Positions 45,161-52,558 of a DNA stretch of 64,000 bases are shown one piece after another. The first letter of the stretch is position 1. The number at the start of each line of letters is the position of its first letter. The position numbers were made by a program, and so were the translations under genes. This DNA comes from Burkholderiaceae bacterium (lineage in GTDB: Bacteria; Pseudomonadota; Gammaproteobacteria; Burkholderiales; Burkholderiaceae_C). A model generated the notes under the pieces. That model had not been told where the DNA came from. It was given only the letters and a program-made list of their open reading frames with translations, and ran no database searches. Location of the stretch: positions 310,001 to 374,000 of the forward strand of contig CAJYPV010000026.1 in assembly GCA_913776825.1 (NCBI GenBank). Direction: 5' to 3'.

Positions 45161-46954
45161 TCAGTTGATCATCACCAGAGCGCCCTTGACGACGGTCTGG
45201 CCGGTGGAGTTGAGTTCGGCGGTGGCGCTGCCCTTGGCGCTGAAGGCGATCTGGGCTTCGGACTTCACATTCATGCCGGTGGTCTGCACATCGGCCTTGG
45301 AGCTCACCGACACCTTGCCCACCGCATCCAGGCTGATCGTGCCCTTGGCGGTGATGGCGATGTCCTTCGGGCTGTCCAGCACGATGCCGGACGGACTGAG
45401 CTCGACCTTGTTGTTGTTCTGGTCCTGCACCAGGATCGACTTGTCCTTGTCGCTCAGCACGACCTTGTTGTTGCCCGGCGTGGTGATGGTGATGATCTTG
45501 TCGGCCTCGTTGAATTCGATGCGCGACTTGCAGCGGGTCACGATGGCCTTGGTGTCGTTCTCGGCGGCCAGCGCATAGGGCGGGGTGAGCTTGCTGCTGT
45601 AGAGGCTGCCGAGCACCACCGGGTGGGACGGGTCGTTGGCGAAATAGCCCAGCACGACCTCGTCGCCGACCTCCGGCAGGAAGAAGGCGCCGAATGAATT
45701 GCTGGCATGGAATTGCATCAGGCGGGCCCAGACGCCTTCGGTCTCGGCCTGCAGCACCGGCACCTTGACCTGCACCCGGTGCTCGGCGGCGGGGTCGGCA
45801 TCCAGCTTCATCACCACGCCGACCTGCAGGCCGTGCACGCCGGGCAGCAGACCGGCGGCGGGCGTGGCGGTGACATCGGGCCGATCGGTGAACCAGTCCG
45901 GCGCCAGACCGAAGTCCGCTTCGGTGAACCAGTTGCCGTCCTCGATCTCATGCCGCACGCCGGTGACGAACAGCTTGCCGCTGAAGCGCGCGCCGCAGCC
46001 CTTGAGCTCCATCACACCGCCGACCACCGCCTTGGCGCTGCCCTGGAATTTCACCCGGCCGCGCACCCGCGCCAGCCCCGCCTTGATCTGCAGCGCCTTG
46101 GCCCATTGGGTGAGCGCCGCCTGGCTTTGCGGCGCACCGGCTTGCAGCCGCAAGCTGTCCAGCGCGATGACCTGCGACAGGGCGGCGGCATCCAGATCGC
46201 CCTGCGCCGGCAGCGAGGCCGGATCGGCGGCGGTGCCTTCCATCACGGCCTGGGTCTTCATGTCCCAGGAGATGGCCTGCGCGCTGCTGTACTGGGTGCG
46301 GGCATCGATGTCGCCGGAGAATTCGATCAGGTCGACGCCGTAGGTGACGCACAGCGCGGGCTCGCCCTCCGCAGTGGGGGTCTTGATGGTCAGCTCGCCA
46401 TCCTGGGCGACCACCAGCATGCCGTTGGCATCGGCCCGCGACAGCATGAAGTCCCAATCGCTGCAGTAGTGCTGGGCCAGCTCCGTGTAGGTGACGGTGG
46501 TGGCATCGACGGTCGCGGTCAACCCATGGGCTTCGGCCAGCGCGGTGAGGATGTCGCTGTCGGTCTTGTCGATGAAATTCGCGTTGCGCCGGCCCACCGT
46601 CATCACCACGGACTTGTCGCGGCATTCCACGATCAGCCGCGCATCATTGTTGCCCGCGACCCGCAACGAGTGGCGCACGGCCACGCCCTCGAACAGGACT
46701 TCCTCATCGTCCATGTAGCCGGCCTTGATGGTGATGGCCGTGCCGGGTTTGAAGTCGGCGCCGTCGCTGAGCGGGAAGGTCTTGCTGGGCATGTCGCCAT
46801 CGACCAGTTCCAGGCGGGCGCTGGGCACGGCATTGACGGCCCGGTGAATCCGCACCGAGATCAGGTCGGTGGATTCGGGCAGGCGCTGGCCGTCCACCAG
46901 CAGGCTCAGGCGGACGACGCCGACGGCGTTTTCAAGCGGAGAGGCGGCAGGCAT
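45161..46954 (-). CDS. eCIS VgrG-like spike protein (Afp8-like)
   Basis: The product is 597 residues. The N-terminal gp27-like hub (about 1-370) shows AVNAVPSARLELVDGDMPSKTFPLSD and YCSDWDFMLSRADANGMLV. An OB-fold follows (VMKLDADPAAEHRVQVKVPVLQAETEGVWARLM, then FLPEVGDEVVLGYFANDPSHPVVLGSLYS). The C-terminal gp5-like beta-helix is made of short repeats (NKVVLSDKDKSILVQDQNNNKVELSPSGIVLDSPKDIAITA). There is no extra effector domain. RBS AGGACC precedes the ATG, 8 bp after the LysM gene. Confidence 0.93.
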   Translation of the reverse strand: MPAASPLENAVGVVRLSLLVDGQRLPESTDLISVRIHRAVNAVPSARLELVDGDMPSKTFPLSDGADFKPGTAITIKAGYMDDEEVLFEGVAVRHSLRVAGNNDARLIVECRDKSVVMTVGRRNANFIDKTDSDILTALAEAHGLTATVDATTVTYTELAQHYCSDWDFMLSRADANGMLVVAQDGELTIKTPTAEGEPALCVTYGVDLIEFSGDIDARTQYSSAQAISWDMKTQAVMEGTAADPASLPAQGDLDAAALSQVIALDSLRLQAGAPQSQAALTQWAKALQIKAGLARVRGRVKFQGSAKAVVGGVMELKGCGARFSGKLFVTGVRHEIEDGNWFTEADFGLAPDWFTDRPDVTATPAAGLLPGVHGLQVGVVMKLDADPAAEHRVQVKVPVLQAETEGVWARLMQFHASNSFGAFFLPEVGDEVVLGYFANDPSHPVVLGSLYSSKLTPPYALAAENDTKAIVTRCKSRIEFNEADKIITITTPGNNKVVLSDKDKSILVQDQNNNKVELSPSGIVLDSPKDIAITAKGTISLDAVGKVSVSSKADVQTTGMNVKSEAQIAFSAKGSATAELNSTGQTVVKGALVMIN

Positions 46955-46962
46955 GCGAGGTC

Positions 46963-47658
46963 CTAGGCCTTGGGCGGGAAGATGATCTGCTGCCCGGCCT
47001 GGAGGCTACGGGTCTCGACCAGGTTGTTGTGACGGGCGACCTGTTCGGCCATGTCGCCGTCGCCATAGACCTCGACGCACAGGCGGCGCAGTGAGTCGCC
47101 TTCCTCGGCGGTCTTGCGGGTCGACAGCTCTGACGACGAGGACCGGCTGGTCAGCCGCTTCTCCTCGGACTTGCTCATCGCGCCGACGAAGCTCACATCC
47201 ACCTTCGCCCGCAGCGGATCGCCGCTGGGCTTGAACAGGGTGTAGTGGGCGCTGAGGCTCTTGAGCCGGCCGAAGAAGATCAGCGTGCCCCACAGCAGCC
47301 GCACATAGGGCGGCTCGGCATTGAGCTCGACATAGTCGTAGACCACCTTGCTGAGCTGCAGCAGCTGTTCCTTCACATCCAGCGATTGACCGGTGGCGGC
47401 GGGCACGATGCCGGTGCCGTCGAGGACGAAGCTGAAGCTCACTTCCTCATCACCGAGCGCGGAGAACTTCGGCTCGGTGCCGGCGGCGCCCTGCTGCTTG
47501 GTGGTGTCGTAGCCGATGCTGAAGTTGTGCTTGAAATCGGCCGGATTGATCTGGGTCTGGAAGGTGGTGTCGCGGTCGAGCTTGACGGTGCCGTCCTTGT
47601 TCAGCGCATAGCGCGTCATCAGCAGGCGGGTGAGCTCGCCATCGGTGCTGTTGGGCAT
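46963..47658 (-). CDS. eCIS LysM-containing adaptor (Afp7-like)
   Basis: The product is 231 residues. The N-terminal 170 residues resemble phage gp53/tail-hub adaptors (TTFQTQINPADFKHNFSIGYDT; EVSFSFVLDGTG; YVRLLWGTLIFFGRLKSLSAHYTLF). A C-terminal LysM follows: TAEEGDSLRRLCVEVYGDGDMAEQVARHNNLVETRSLQAGQQIIFPP. In Afp/PVC, Afp7-type proteins link the inner tube to the spike. It starts 1 nt after the stop of the DUF5908 gene. Confidence 0.92.
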   Translation of the reverse strand: MPNSTDGELTRLLMTRYALNKDGTVKLDRDTTFQTQINPADFKHNFSIGYDTTKQQGAAGTEPKFSALGDEEVSFSFVLDGTGIVPAATGQSLDVKEQLLQLSKVVYDYVELNAEPPYVRLLWGTLIFFGRLKSLSAHYTLFKPSGDPLRAKVDVSFVGAMSKSEEKRLTSRSSSSELSTRKTAEEGDSLRRLCVEVYGDGDMAEQVARHNNLVETRSLQAGQQIIFPPKA

Positions 47659-47659
47659 G

Positions 47660-47830
47660 TCAACGCTCCCGCTGGGCGTGCAGCCGTTCGGCCAGCCAGG
47701 TCTTGCACTCGGCCAGCAATTGCTCCCGCAGGCGCTGCAGGTCGCGCGGCGCGACCGACGGCCGCGGCGCGTCGGTGGCGGCCGGCGTGACCTGGGTGCG
47801 GATCAGCAGTTGTCGGACTTCGATGCTCAT
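47660..47830 (-). CDS. Small DUF5908-type eCIS protein (Afp6 position)
   Basis: A 56-residue frame runs ATG 47830 to TGA 47660. It begins MSIEVRQLLIRTQVTPA and continues with a short helix, DLQRLREQLLAECKTWLAERL. The N-terminal IEVRQLxIxxxV pattern is that of DUF5908, a family found in eCIS and related clusters next to the LysM gene. GAGG lies 3 bases before the ATG and the LysM gene follows after 1 nt. It may be a small baseplate or chaperone component; the precise role is unproven. Confidence 0.82.
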   Translation of the reverse strand: MSIEVRQLLIRTQVTPAATDAPRPSVAPRDLQRLREQLLAECKTWLAERLHAQRER

Positions 47831-47964
47831 GGCCTCAACTCATTCACGGGTTCGATCGCGGCGTTCGTCACAACGTTGATCGCAGCGTTGATCGCGGGTT
47901 TCTTTCGCGGGGCGGCCCGACGTCATTCACGGGGTCCGCTCGCCAGACTCGACGGCGAGCGGCC

Positions 47965-48486
47965 TCACAAGGTGCGTTTCCAGCCGCGATGGACCAGCTC
48001 GATGCGTTCCATCGCGACCTTGTTGCTGGTGGAGTCCAGCGGGTCCACGTCCCACTTGACCGGAAATGCATCCTGGAAGGACCAGATGCGCAGCGGCTGT
48101 CCCTTCTGGTCCAGCAGCCGCACCTGCAAGGGCTTGGTGGTGATCGGTTGCGCCAGCGCGCCTTCCAGCACGCTCTTGCACCACTGCACCAACACGCTGT
48201 CGCGGCCGGCGATGCCGCGCTTGAGCGTCAATCGCGGGTACTTCACCGGCTTGGGCAACTGATGGACCGATTCATTGCGACCGCCTTCGGTGACCGTCTC
48301 GACTTCCATCTCCACCGACAGCCCGCCCACTTCCTGGAAGGAGGCTTCGGGCTCCCGCACCCGGGCGCTGTCGATGGTGACGGCGAAGTGAAACGCCATC
48401 GGATAGGGCACCGCCGGCGCCACGGTGGCGGACGTGGTCGACGACCCCGGCATGCCGGGCGGCAGGGGCGGTGCGGGCGGCGGCAT
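47965..48486 (-). CDS. eCIS tube protein 2 (Afp5-like)
   Basis: The product is 173 residues. After a Pro-rich N-tail comes a gp19/Hcp-like tube fold: YPMAFHFAVTIDSARVREPEASFQEVGGLSVEMEVETVTEGG, then PRLTLKRGIAGRDSVLVQWCKSVLEG and a C-terminal RIELVHRGWKRTL. It differs from the first tube protein, as Afp5 differs from Afp1, and likely forms the ring adjoining the spike or baseplate. Its ATG overlaps the previous stop (TAATG). Confidence 0.9.
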   Translation of the reverse strand: MPPPAPPLPPGMPGSSTTSATVAPAVPYPMAFHFAVTIDSARVREPEASFQEVGGLSVEMEVETVTEGGRNESVHQLPKPVKYPRLTLKRGIAGRDSVLVQWCKSVLEGALAQPITTKPLQVRLLDQKGQPLRIWSFQDAFPVKWDVDPLDSTSNKVAMERIELVHRGWKRTL

Positions 48487-48944
48487 TACTTGTTCTCGAT
48501 CTTCAGACCTTCGTGCGCGATCACGATGGTCTCGACCGCGACCTCATTGCCTTGCGACTTGAGATCGGTGCCGGTCACCTTGGTCGGCCAGGCGTTGGTC
48601 AGCGTCCAGACCATGGTCGGATTGCCGCCTTCGTCCAGCAGGCTGATGGTGATCGGCTTGCGCTTGATCACATTCATCTGGATCTCGGTGAACCAGTCCC
48701 AGAACTTGTTGTCGCCCTTGAAGACGCCCTTCTTCATGGTGACGTCGCTGAACTTCTTCAGGCCCGGCATCTTGATGACCGAGAACTCGGGGCTGTTGCC
48801 ATGCCGGTATTCGATCGGCTGGGCTTCGGCATCGAGGCCGGAGACTTCTTGAAAGGACATTTCCGCCGAATCCCACTTCACCTGGAAGCGGAATTTGGGG
48901 AGGGGCCACACTGTGGTCGATTGGGATGAGCCGTCGTCTGCCAT
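48486..48944 (-). CDS. eCIS main inner-tube protein (Afp1-like)
   Basis: The product is 152 residues. PKFRFQVKWDSAEMSFQEVSGLDAEAQPIEYRHGNSPEFSVIKMPGLKKFSDVTMKKGVFKGDNKFWDWF is the strong phage T4 gp19/Afp1 tube signature. The start at 48944 is fixed by GGAGG seven bases upstream; the two bases-in-frame codons earlier are part of that RBS. It polymerises into the tube within the sheath. A 177-bp gap with a GC-rich repeat separates it from the sheath gene. Confidence 0.93.
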   Translation of the reverse strand: MADDGSSQSTTVWPLPKFRFQVKWDSAEMSFQEVSGLDAEAQPIEYRHGNSPEFSVIKMPGLKKFSDVTMKKGVFKGDNKFWDWFTEIQMNVIKRKPITISLLDEGGNPTMVWTLTNAWPTKVTGTDLKSQGNEVAVETIVIAHEGLKIENK

Positions 48945-49121
48945 TGCCTGCCTCCGCAAGGTTGATGGTGGTGTCCGGGCGCGGCGGGATCACTGGGGAT
49001 CAGGCGCCGGCCGTGGATCAATGAAGAAAGAATGGATCGAATCAGGGGTCTCGGCCGCGGTGGGGCCGCGGTTGCGCCGAGCGTCGAGCGGGCCCGGTGT
49101 CCCAGGCCGCCGACGCGTCGA
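48945..49121 (-). other. Sheath-tube intergenic segment with GC-rich inverted repeat
   Basis: This is the longest gap inside the operon (177 bp). CCGCGG at 49055-49060 and 49066-49071 are self-complementary and 5 bp apart, within GGCCGCGG-TGG-GGCCGCGG. It could tune relative transcript levels of sheath and tube; no U-tract is seen. Confidence 0.3.
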
Positions 49122-50741
49122 TCAGGACTTCTGCATCTGCTGCTGGAAGGTGATCTCGATGAATTCGGCCGGGCGGCTGATGGCCACCAGCACGCTGACC
49201 CGCAGGATGCCTTCGAGGATGTCCTCGGGCGTCATGGTCTCGCCGAGTCCGACATGGACGCTGAACGCGTCCTCCGGCACCGCGCCAGCCAGGCCGCCGC
49301 GCTTCCAGATGCCGGTCAGGAAGTTGGAGATCATGCTTTTGATGGTCACCCAGGTGTTGGCCACGTTCGGCTCAAACACCAGCGCCTTGGCGGCCAGTCG
49401 GCAGGACTCCTCCAGCATGATCATGGTCCGGCGCACGTTGACATAGCGCCAGTCCAGGCTGTTGCCGTCCAGCGTGCGCGCGCCCCAGACCAGCACGCCC
49501 TCGCCGATGAAGCTGCGGATCGCGTTGATCGACTTGCCCTGGGTGGTGACGTTCAGGTCTTCCTGGTCTTCATGCGAGATGCTGACCGCCGGCGACACCA
49601 CGCCGTTCATGCTCACATTGGCCGGGGCCTTCCACACGCCGCGGGTGTTGTCCACCATGGTGTAGATGCCGGCCATCGCGGGCGAGGGCGGCAGCAGGTT
49701 GAGCTTGTTCTTGGCTTCGGTCATGAGCGTGCCGTAGAGGCCGCTCATCGACACCAGGCTCTTGTGCAGCAGCGCCTTGTGGGTTTCCACCGCGACCTTG
49801 ATCGCATCCGGCGCGGTCTGCTTGCGCTTGTCGTCGTCGGACTTGTCGGAGGCCGTGATCTCCGCGGTGATGGCGGTGGCCCACTGCTCATCGGTCTTGG
49901 TGACGTCCTGCACCGCCTGCCATTGCTGGCGCAGCCGGGGTGGGGCGCTGTCGTCGAGCTTCTCGGGCAGCTTGAGTTCCTGGCTGAGCAGCGTCACCAG
50001 CAGCTCGGGATTGGCGATGTGGGTGTAGTCCAGATCCTTGTCCTGGACGATGGTGGTGTTGACCCACGGGTAGTAGGCGGTGGCGAAGTCCAGGAAGTTC
50101 ACGCCCAGCGCGCCACGGAAGGCCTCGATCGGATCGCCGGCGGGGCTTTGGCGGTCGCGGTCGCCGCCCCAGACATCCAGGATGGCGATGCGGCTGCGCA
50201 TGCGGCCGCCGCAATGCTGCAGCATGGCCTGCTGCACCGAGATGCAGTTCTTCTCATCCAGCAGCACCGCATCCGGAATGACCACCATGGTCGGTTCCTG
50301 CTCCTTGACCAGCGTCTCGATGCCGGCCATCAGGCGGTCGGCCTCGACATTGCCGTTGTAGTCGCCCACCGACACCACATAGCAGGGGCCGCCGCCGTTC
50401 TGGAAGAAGTGCAGCATGCCGTAATAGAGCAGGAACTTGCCGCCGTCCTTGCCGTTGGCCTGGGTCAGCAAGTACTCCTTGCCTTGCGCGCCGAACGCCG
50501 CTTCCGCATGCGGATCGGTCTTCTCGGCGATGGTCAGCTTGGCGTCCGGGCCCAGTCCGAAATACTGGTGGAACTCGGCCATCGAGCTGATCCGCCAGGG
50601 GCGCATCAGCAGCGACTTGCCAGCGTTGTCGGCCCGACGGGTGTAGCCGATGAAGGCTGGCACCGCGGTGGCCACTTCCACAACCGAGTTGGGAAAGGCA
50701 TTTTTCTCAACGATATAGACACCGGGTGTCTTCATAGCCAT
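49122..50741 (-). CDS. eCIS contractile sheath protein (Afp2/3/4-like)
   Basis: The product is 539 residues. TPGVYIVEKNAFPNSVVEVATAVPAFIGYTR is the near-invariant sheath N-terminus of PVC/Afp-type particles. The C-terminal domain, with INAIRSFIGEGVLVWGARTLDGNSLDWRYVNVRRT and EDAFSVHVGLGETMTPEDILEGILRVSVLVAISRPAEFIEITFQQQMQKS, is also classical, including the terminal strand that interlocks subunits. Only one sheath gene is present, whereas Afp has three. RBS GAGGAGG lies six bases before the ATG. Confidence 0.95.
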   Translation of the reverse strand: MAMKTPGVYIVEKNAFPNSVVEVATAVPAFIGYTRRADNAGKSLLMRPWRISSMAEFHQYFGLGPDAKLTIAEKTDPHAEAAFGAQGKEYLLTQANGKDGGKFLLYYGMLHFFQNGGGPCYVVSVGDYNGNVEADRLMAGIETLVKEQEPTMVVIPDAVLLDEKNCISVQQAMLQHCGGRMRSRIAILDVWGGDRDRQSPAGDPIEAFRGALGVNFLDFATAYYPWVNTTIVQDKDLDYTHIANPELLVTLLSQELKLPEKLDDSAPPRLRQQWQAVQDVTKTDEQWATAITAEITASDKSDDDKRKQTAPDAIKVAVETHKALLHKSLVSMSGLYGTLMTEAKNKLNLLPPSPAMAGIYTMVDNTRGVWKAPANVSMNGVVSPAVSISHEDQEDLNVTTQGKSINAIRSFIGEGVLVWGARTLDGNSLDWRYVNVRRTMIMLEESCRLAAKALVFEPNVANTWVTIKSMISNFLTGIWKRGGLAGAVPEDAFSVHVGLGETMTPEDILEGILRVSVLVAISRPAEFIEITFQQQMQKS

Positions 50742-50770
50742 GGCGGCCTCCTCTGCGGGTTACTGCGGGG

Positions 50771-51619
50771 TTATCGATGGACATGGATTTCGGAGATCAG
50801 CGTGGACACGCCATCGATCTCCTCTCGGCCGAGCTGACGCGCGGCAGCGACCGGCAGGCGCTTGATCAGCACCTTGGGGCCGGCGCCGTTGCGGCAGCGC
50901 AGTTGGAAGCGCGACACGGCGCGCTGAGCCAGCGCGATCGGCTCGCGCGAGCACACCGCCAGCATCGGGCGGCCGTCGTCCAGACGGTCGTCCCGCGGCG
51001 CGGTGAATTCGGTGGTGCCGGCCAGGTCGATGACCTCCAGCGCCGCTTCGGACCATTCGCCGAACAGGCAGTACTTCCAGACCGTCGCGCGCGGCGCGAG
51101 CGACCAGCGCAAGGTCAGCGGCGTGCCAGCGTCGTCGTCGACCGGCATGGCCGAGGCCGGCAGCGAGAGCAGCGCGAACGGCGGACGCAGCCGTGCCGCG
51201 CCATGCAGCGAGGGGGCGACGCGGGCATCGGTCAGCGCCACGGGTTCGGCCTGCAGCGGGATGGGCGCCAGCGGATCGGCCTCGGTGCCGACGGCGCGCG
51301 CGGCGCTCTCGACATCCAGCCACAGCAGCTCGCCGGGCCGCCGCGCGGGATCGTCGGTGTAGAAGCCGAAGCCGTCGTCGGTGGCGTAGACCTGCCAGGT
51401 CAGCGGCTGATGGTCCGGATCGTCGCGCAGGCGGTCCCAGGCGGTGTCGGCGGCGCCGTGGATCAGCAGCGTGGCGCCGTCCTCGCGCACGACGGTGTCG
51501 GCGCGGCGCAGGCGATCGGCGGTGTCGGGCGTGGGCACGAAGCGCAGGCCACGGCAGCGGCCATCGGCGAAATAGCCGTGGGCCACATCGAGCCGCAGCA
51601 GGGTGACGTACGGGCCCAT
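50771..51619 (-). CDS. eCIS-associated protein of unknown function
   Basis: The product is 282 residues and I do not recognise it. It is beta-rich: VTLLRLDVAHGYFADGRCRGLRFVPT, VYATDDGFGFYTDDPARRPGELLWLDVESAARA, ALEVIDLAGTTEFTAPRDDRLDDG, ending TLISEIHVHR. It has no signal peptide or transmembrane helix. GAGGACC precedes the ATG; it starts 3 bp after the DUF4255 gene and ends 29 bp before the sheath gene. The position between terminator and sheath suggests a structural or assembly role such as collar, chaperone or length control, but this is inference from place only. Confidence 0.75.
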   Translation of the reverse strand: MGPYVTLLRLDVAHGYFADGRCRGLRFVPTPDTADRLRRADTVVREDGATLLIHGAADTAWDRLRDDPDHQPLTWQVYATDDGFGFYTDDPARRPGELLWLDVESAARAVGTEADPLAPIPLQAEPVALTDARVAPSLHGAARLRPPFALLSLPASAMPVDDDAGTPLTLRWSLAPRATVWKYCLFGEWSEAALEVIDLAGTTEFTAPRDDRLDDGRPMLAVCSREPIALAQRAVSRFQLRCRNGAGPKVLIKRLPVAAARQLGREEIDGVSTLISEIHVHR

Positions 51620-51622
51620 GGC

Positions 51623-52192
51623 TCAGGTCCTCACCGAGGTCAGCGGTTCGCGCACCGCGCTCAGCTGGCCTTCGCTGTGGCCGGCGTCGATGGTGACCAT
51701 GCGCAGGCGGTAGAGCACCGACGGCAGATAGCGCCCGCCCAGAATGCCCCACAGGTTGGCCAGGTCGCCGGTGGCGAGGTTCTCGATGTCCATCGCCAGG
51801 CGGTCGATGCGGCCATCCAGTTCCGGCGTGTTCTGGTGGTTGAACACCGGACGGGACTGGAAGAAGGCGATGGTGCTGCCGATCAGCTTGAGCGCTTCCG
51901 GATAGGTGCTGCCGCCGAAGTTGGCGGCGAACATCAGCATCAGGTTCAGGTTGACCGGTGGCTGCGACAGGGTGAAGCGGCCGGTGTTCAGTGGCCGAGG
52001 GCCGGCGCCGGCCACGGTGTCGCGTTCGATGTTGACCAGGAACACGGTGATCCGATTGGCCGCCTGCGCCGCGGGGCCGCCGTCCTGCTCATGCAGGCTG
52101 GACACGACGACCAGGTCTTCCGCCACCTGATAGCTGCGCCGCAGCGCAAGATTCAGCTGCTGGGCGATCTGGACGATGGCGGCGTCGATCAT
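51623..52192 (-). CDS. eCIS tail terminator, DUF4255 (Pvc16/Afp16-like)
   Basis: The product is 189 residues. MIDAAIVQIAQQLNLALRRSY, then ITVFLVNIERDTVAG, PVNLNLMLMFAANFGGSTYPEALKLIGSTIAFFQSRPVFNHQNTP and LWGILGGRYLPSVLYRLRMVTI match DUF4255, the N-terminal domain of Pvc16. Family members cap tube and sheath at the distal end. It is the first gene of the operon and divergent from the STAND-type regulator. No clear Shine-Dalgarno is visible. Confidence 0.92.
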   Translation of the reverse strand: MIDAAIVQIAQQLNLALRRSYQVAEDLVVVSSLHEQDGGPAAQAANRITVFLVNIERDTVAGAGPRPLNTGRFTLSQPPVNLNLMLMFAANFGGSTYPEALKLIGSTIAFFQSRPVFNHQNTPELDGRIDRLAMDIENLATGDLANLWGILGGRYLPSVLYRLRMVTIDAGHSEGQLSAVREPLTSVRT

Positions 52193-52226
52193 GGTGGTGG
52201 GCAGGCGCGTGTGAGCGGAAGCAGGT

Positions 52227-52252
52227 GAACAGGTCGGGCGAACAGGTCGGGC
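52227..52252. repeat. 13-bp perfect tandem repeat in the eCIS promoter region
   Basis: GAACAGGTCGGGC occurs twice head to tail (52227-52239 and 52240-52252), 35-60 bp upstream of the DUF4255 start codon. OmpR-type winged helices often bind direct repeats, so it is a candidate site for the adjacent regulator. Confidence 0.5.
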
Positions 52253-52480
52253 GGGGCTGAGTGGCCCAGAGGGCCCGGGTGGGCCCCGGGGCCGGTGCGG
52301 TGGACGGGTTGTCGACCGTGCGCAGCGACCGTCCGGACTGCGATGTCGAAACGATAGGGGGCGGTTCGGTCTTCACCCATCGGACGAAAGCTGAGCTTGC
52401 ACTTCCGCATTGCTGAGGGCCCGGGTCATGGGCGAGCCACGCGCAGAAAGCCTGGGTGTCGATCTCCGGTGGCATGACGA

Positions 52481-52509
52481 TGGACGCCGTCACGCGAGAC
52501 TCCTAGACT
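52481..52509 (+). promoter_or_regulatory. Probable sigma70 promoter of the STAND-type regulator
   Basis: TGGACG (-35) and TAGACT (-10) are separated by 17 bp, with the -10 about 50 bp before the start codon. The -10 context CTCCTAGACTGCG recurs in the OYE leader at 29.2 kb. Confidence 0.45.
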
Positions 52510-52558
52510 GCGTGCCTCACCGACGCGAGAGCGATCGGACTCGAGGGAGAAAACAAGA

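Larger units (their letters stand above)
30572..52192 (-). other. Extracellular contractile injection system (eCIS) operon
   Basis: Sixteen minus-strand genes are almost gap-free. Recognisable Afp/PVC-type parts are DUF4255 terminator, sheath, two tube proteins, DUF5908, LysM adaptor, VgrG-like spike, PAAR, gp25, two baseplate-J proteins, a fibre-like protein, a tape-measure-domain protein and an AAA+ ATPase. Terminator and sheath come first and the ATPase near the end. There is no TssJ/L/M membrane complex, so it is not a type VI system, and no capsid, terminase or lysis genes, so it is not a phage. Composition matches the flanks and no integrase or attachment repeat is seen, which suggests long residence. 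Confidence 0.93.
52193..52558. promoter_or_regulatory. Divergent control region between eCIS operon and STAND-type regulator
   Basis: About 365 bp that must contain the eCIS promoter and the regulator promoter. It includes a 13-bp perfect tandem repeat (52227-52252) 35 bp before the first eCIS gene and a GGGCCC/GGGCCCC-rich inverted repeat around 52269-52300. A frame across it encodes only a Pro/Arg-rich sequence with no signature, so I call no gene. Confidence 0.55.

Noticed and set aside
44851..46954. VgrG-like and PAAR proteins as toxin-bearing (evolved) spikes
   Set aside because: Both end at the structural domain; neither has a C-terminal extension that could be an effector.
30572..52192. 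Interpretation of the locus as a type VI secretion system or prophage
   Set aside because: No TssJ/L/M membrane-complex genes, ClpV or Fha proteins are present, and no capsid, terminase, lysis or integrase genes. DUF4255, DUF5908, LysM adaptor and the eCIS ATPase point to an eCIS.
52089..52493. Minus-strand frame of 134 residues in the eCIS control region
   Set aside because: It overlaps the DUF4255 gene out of frame, and its sequence is Pro/His/Arg-rich with no recognisable domain or RBS.
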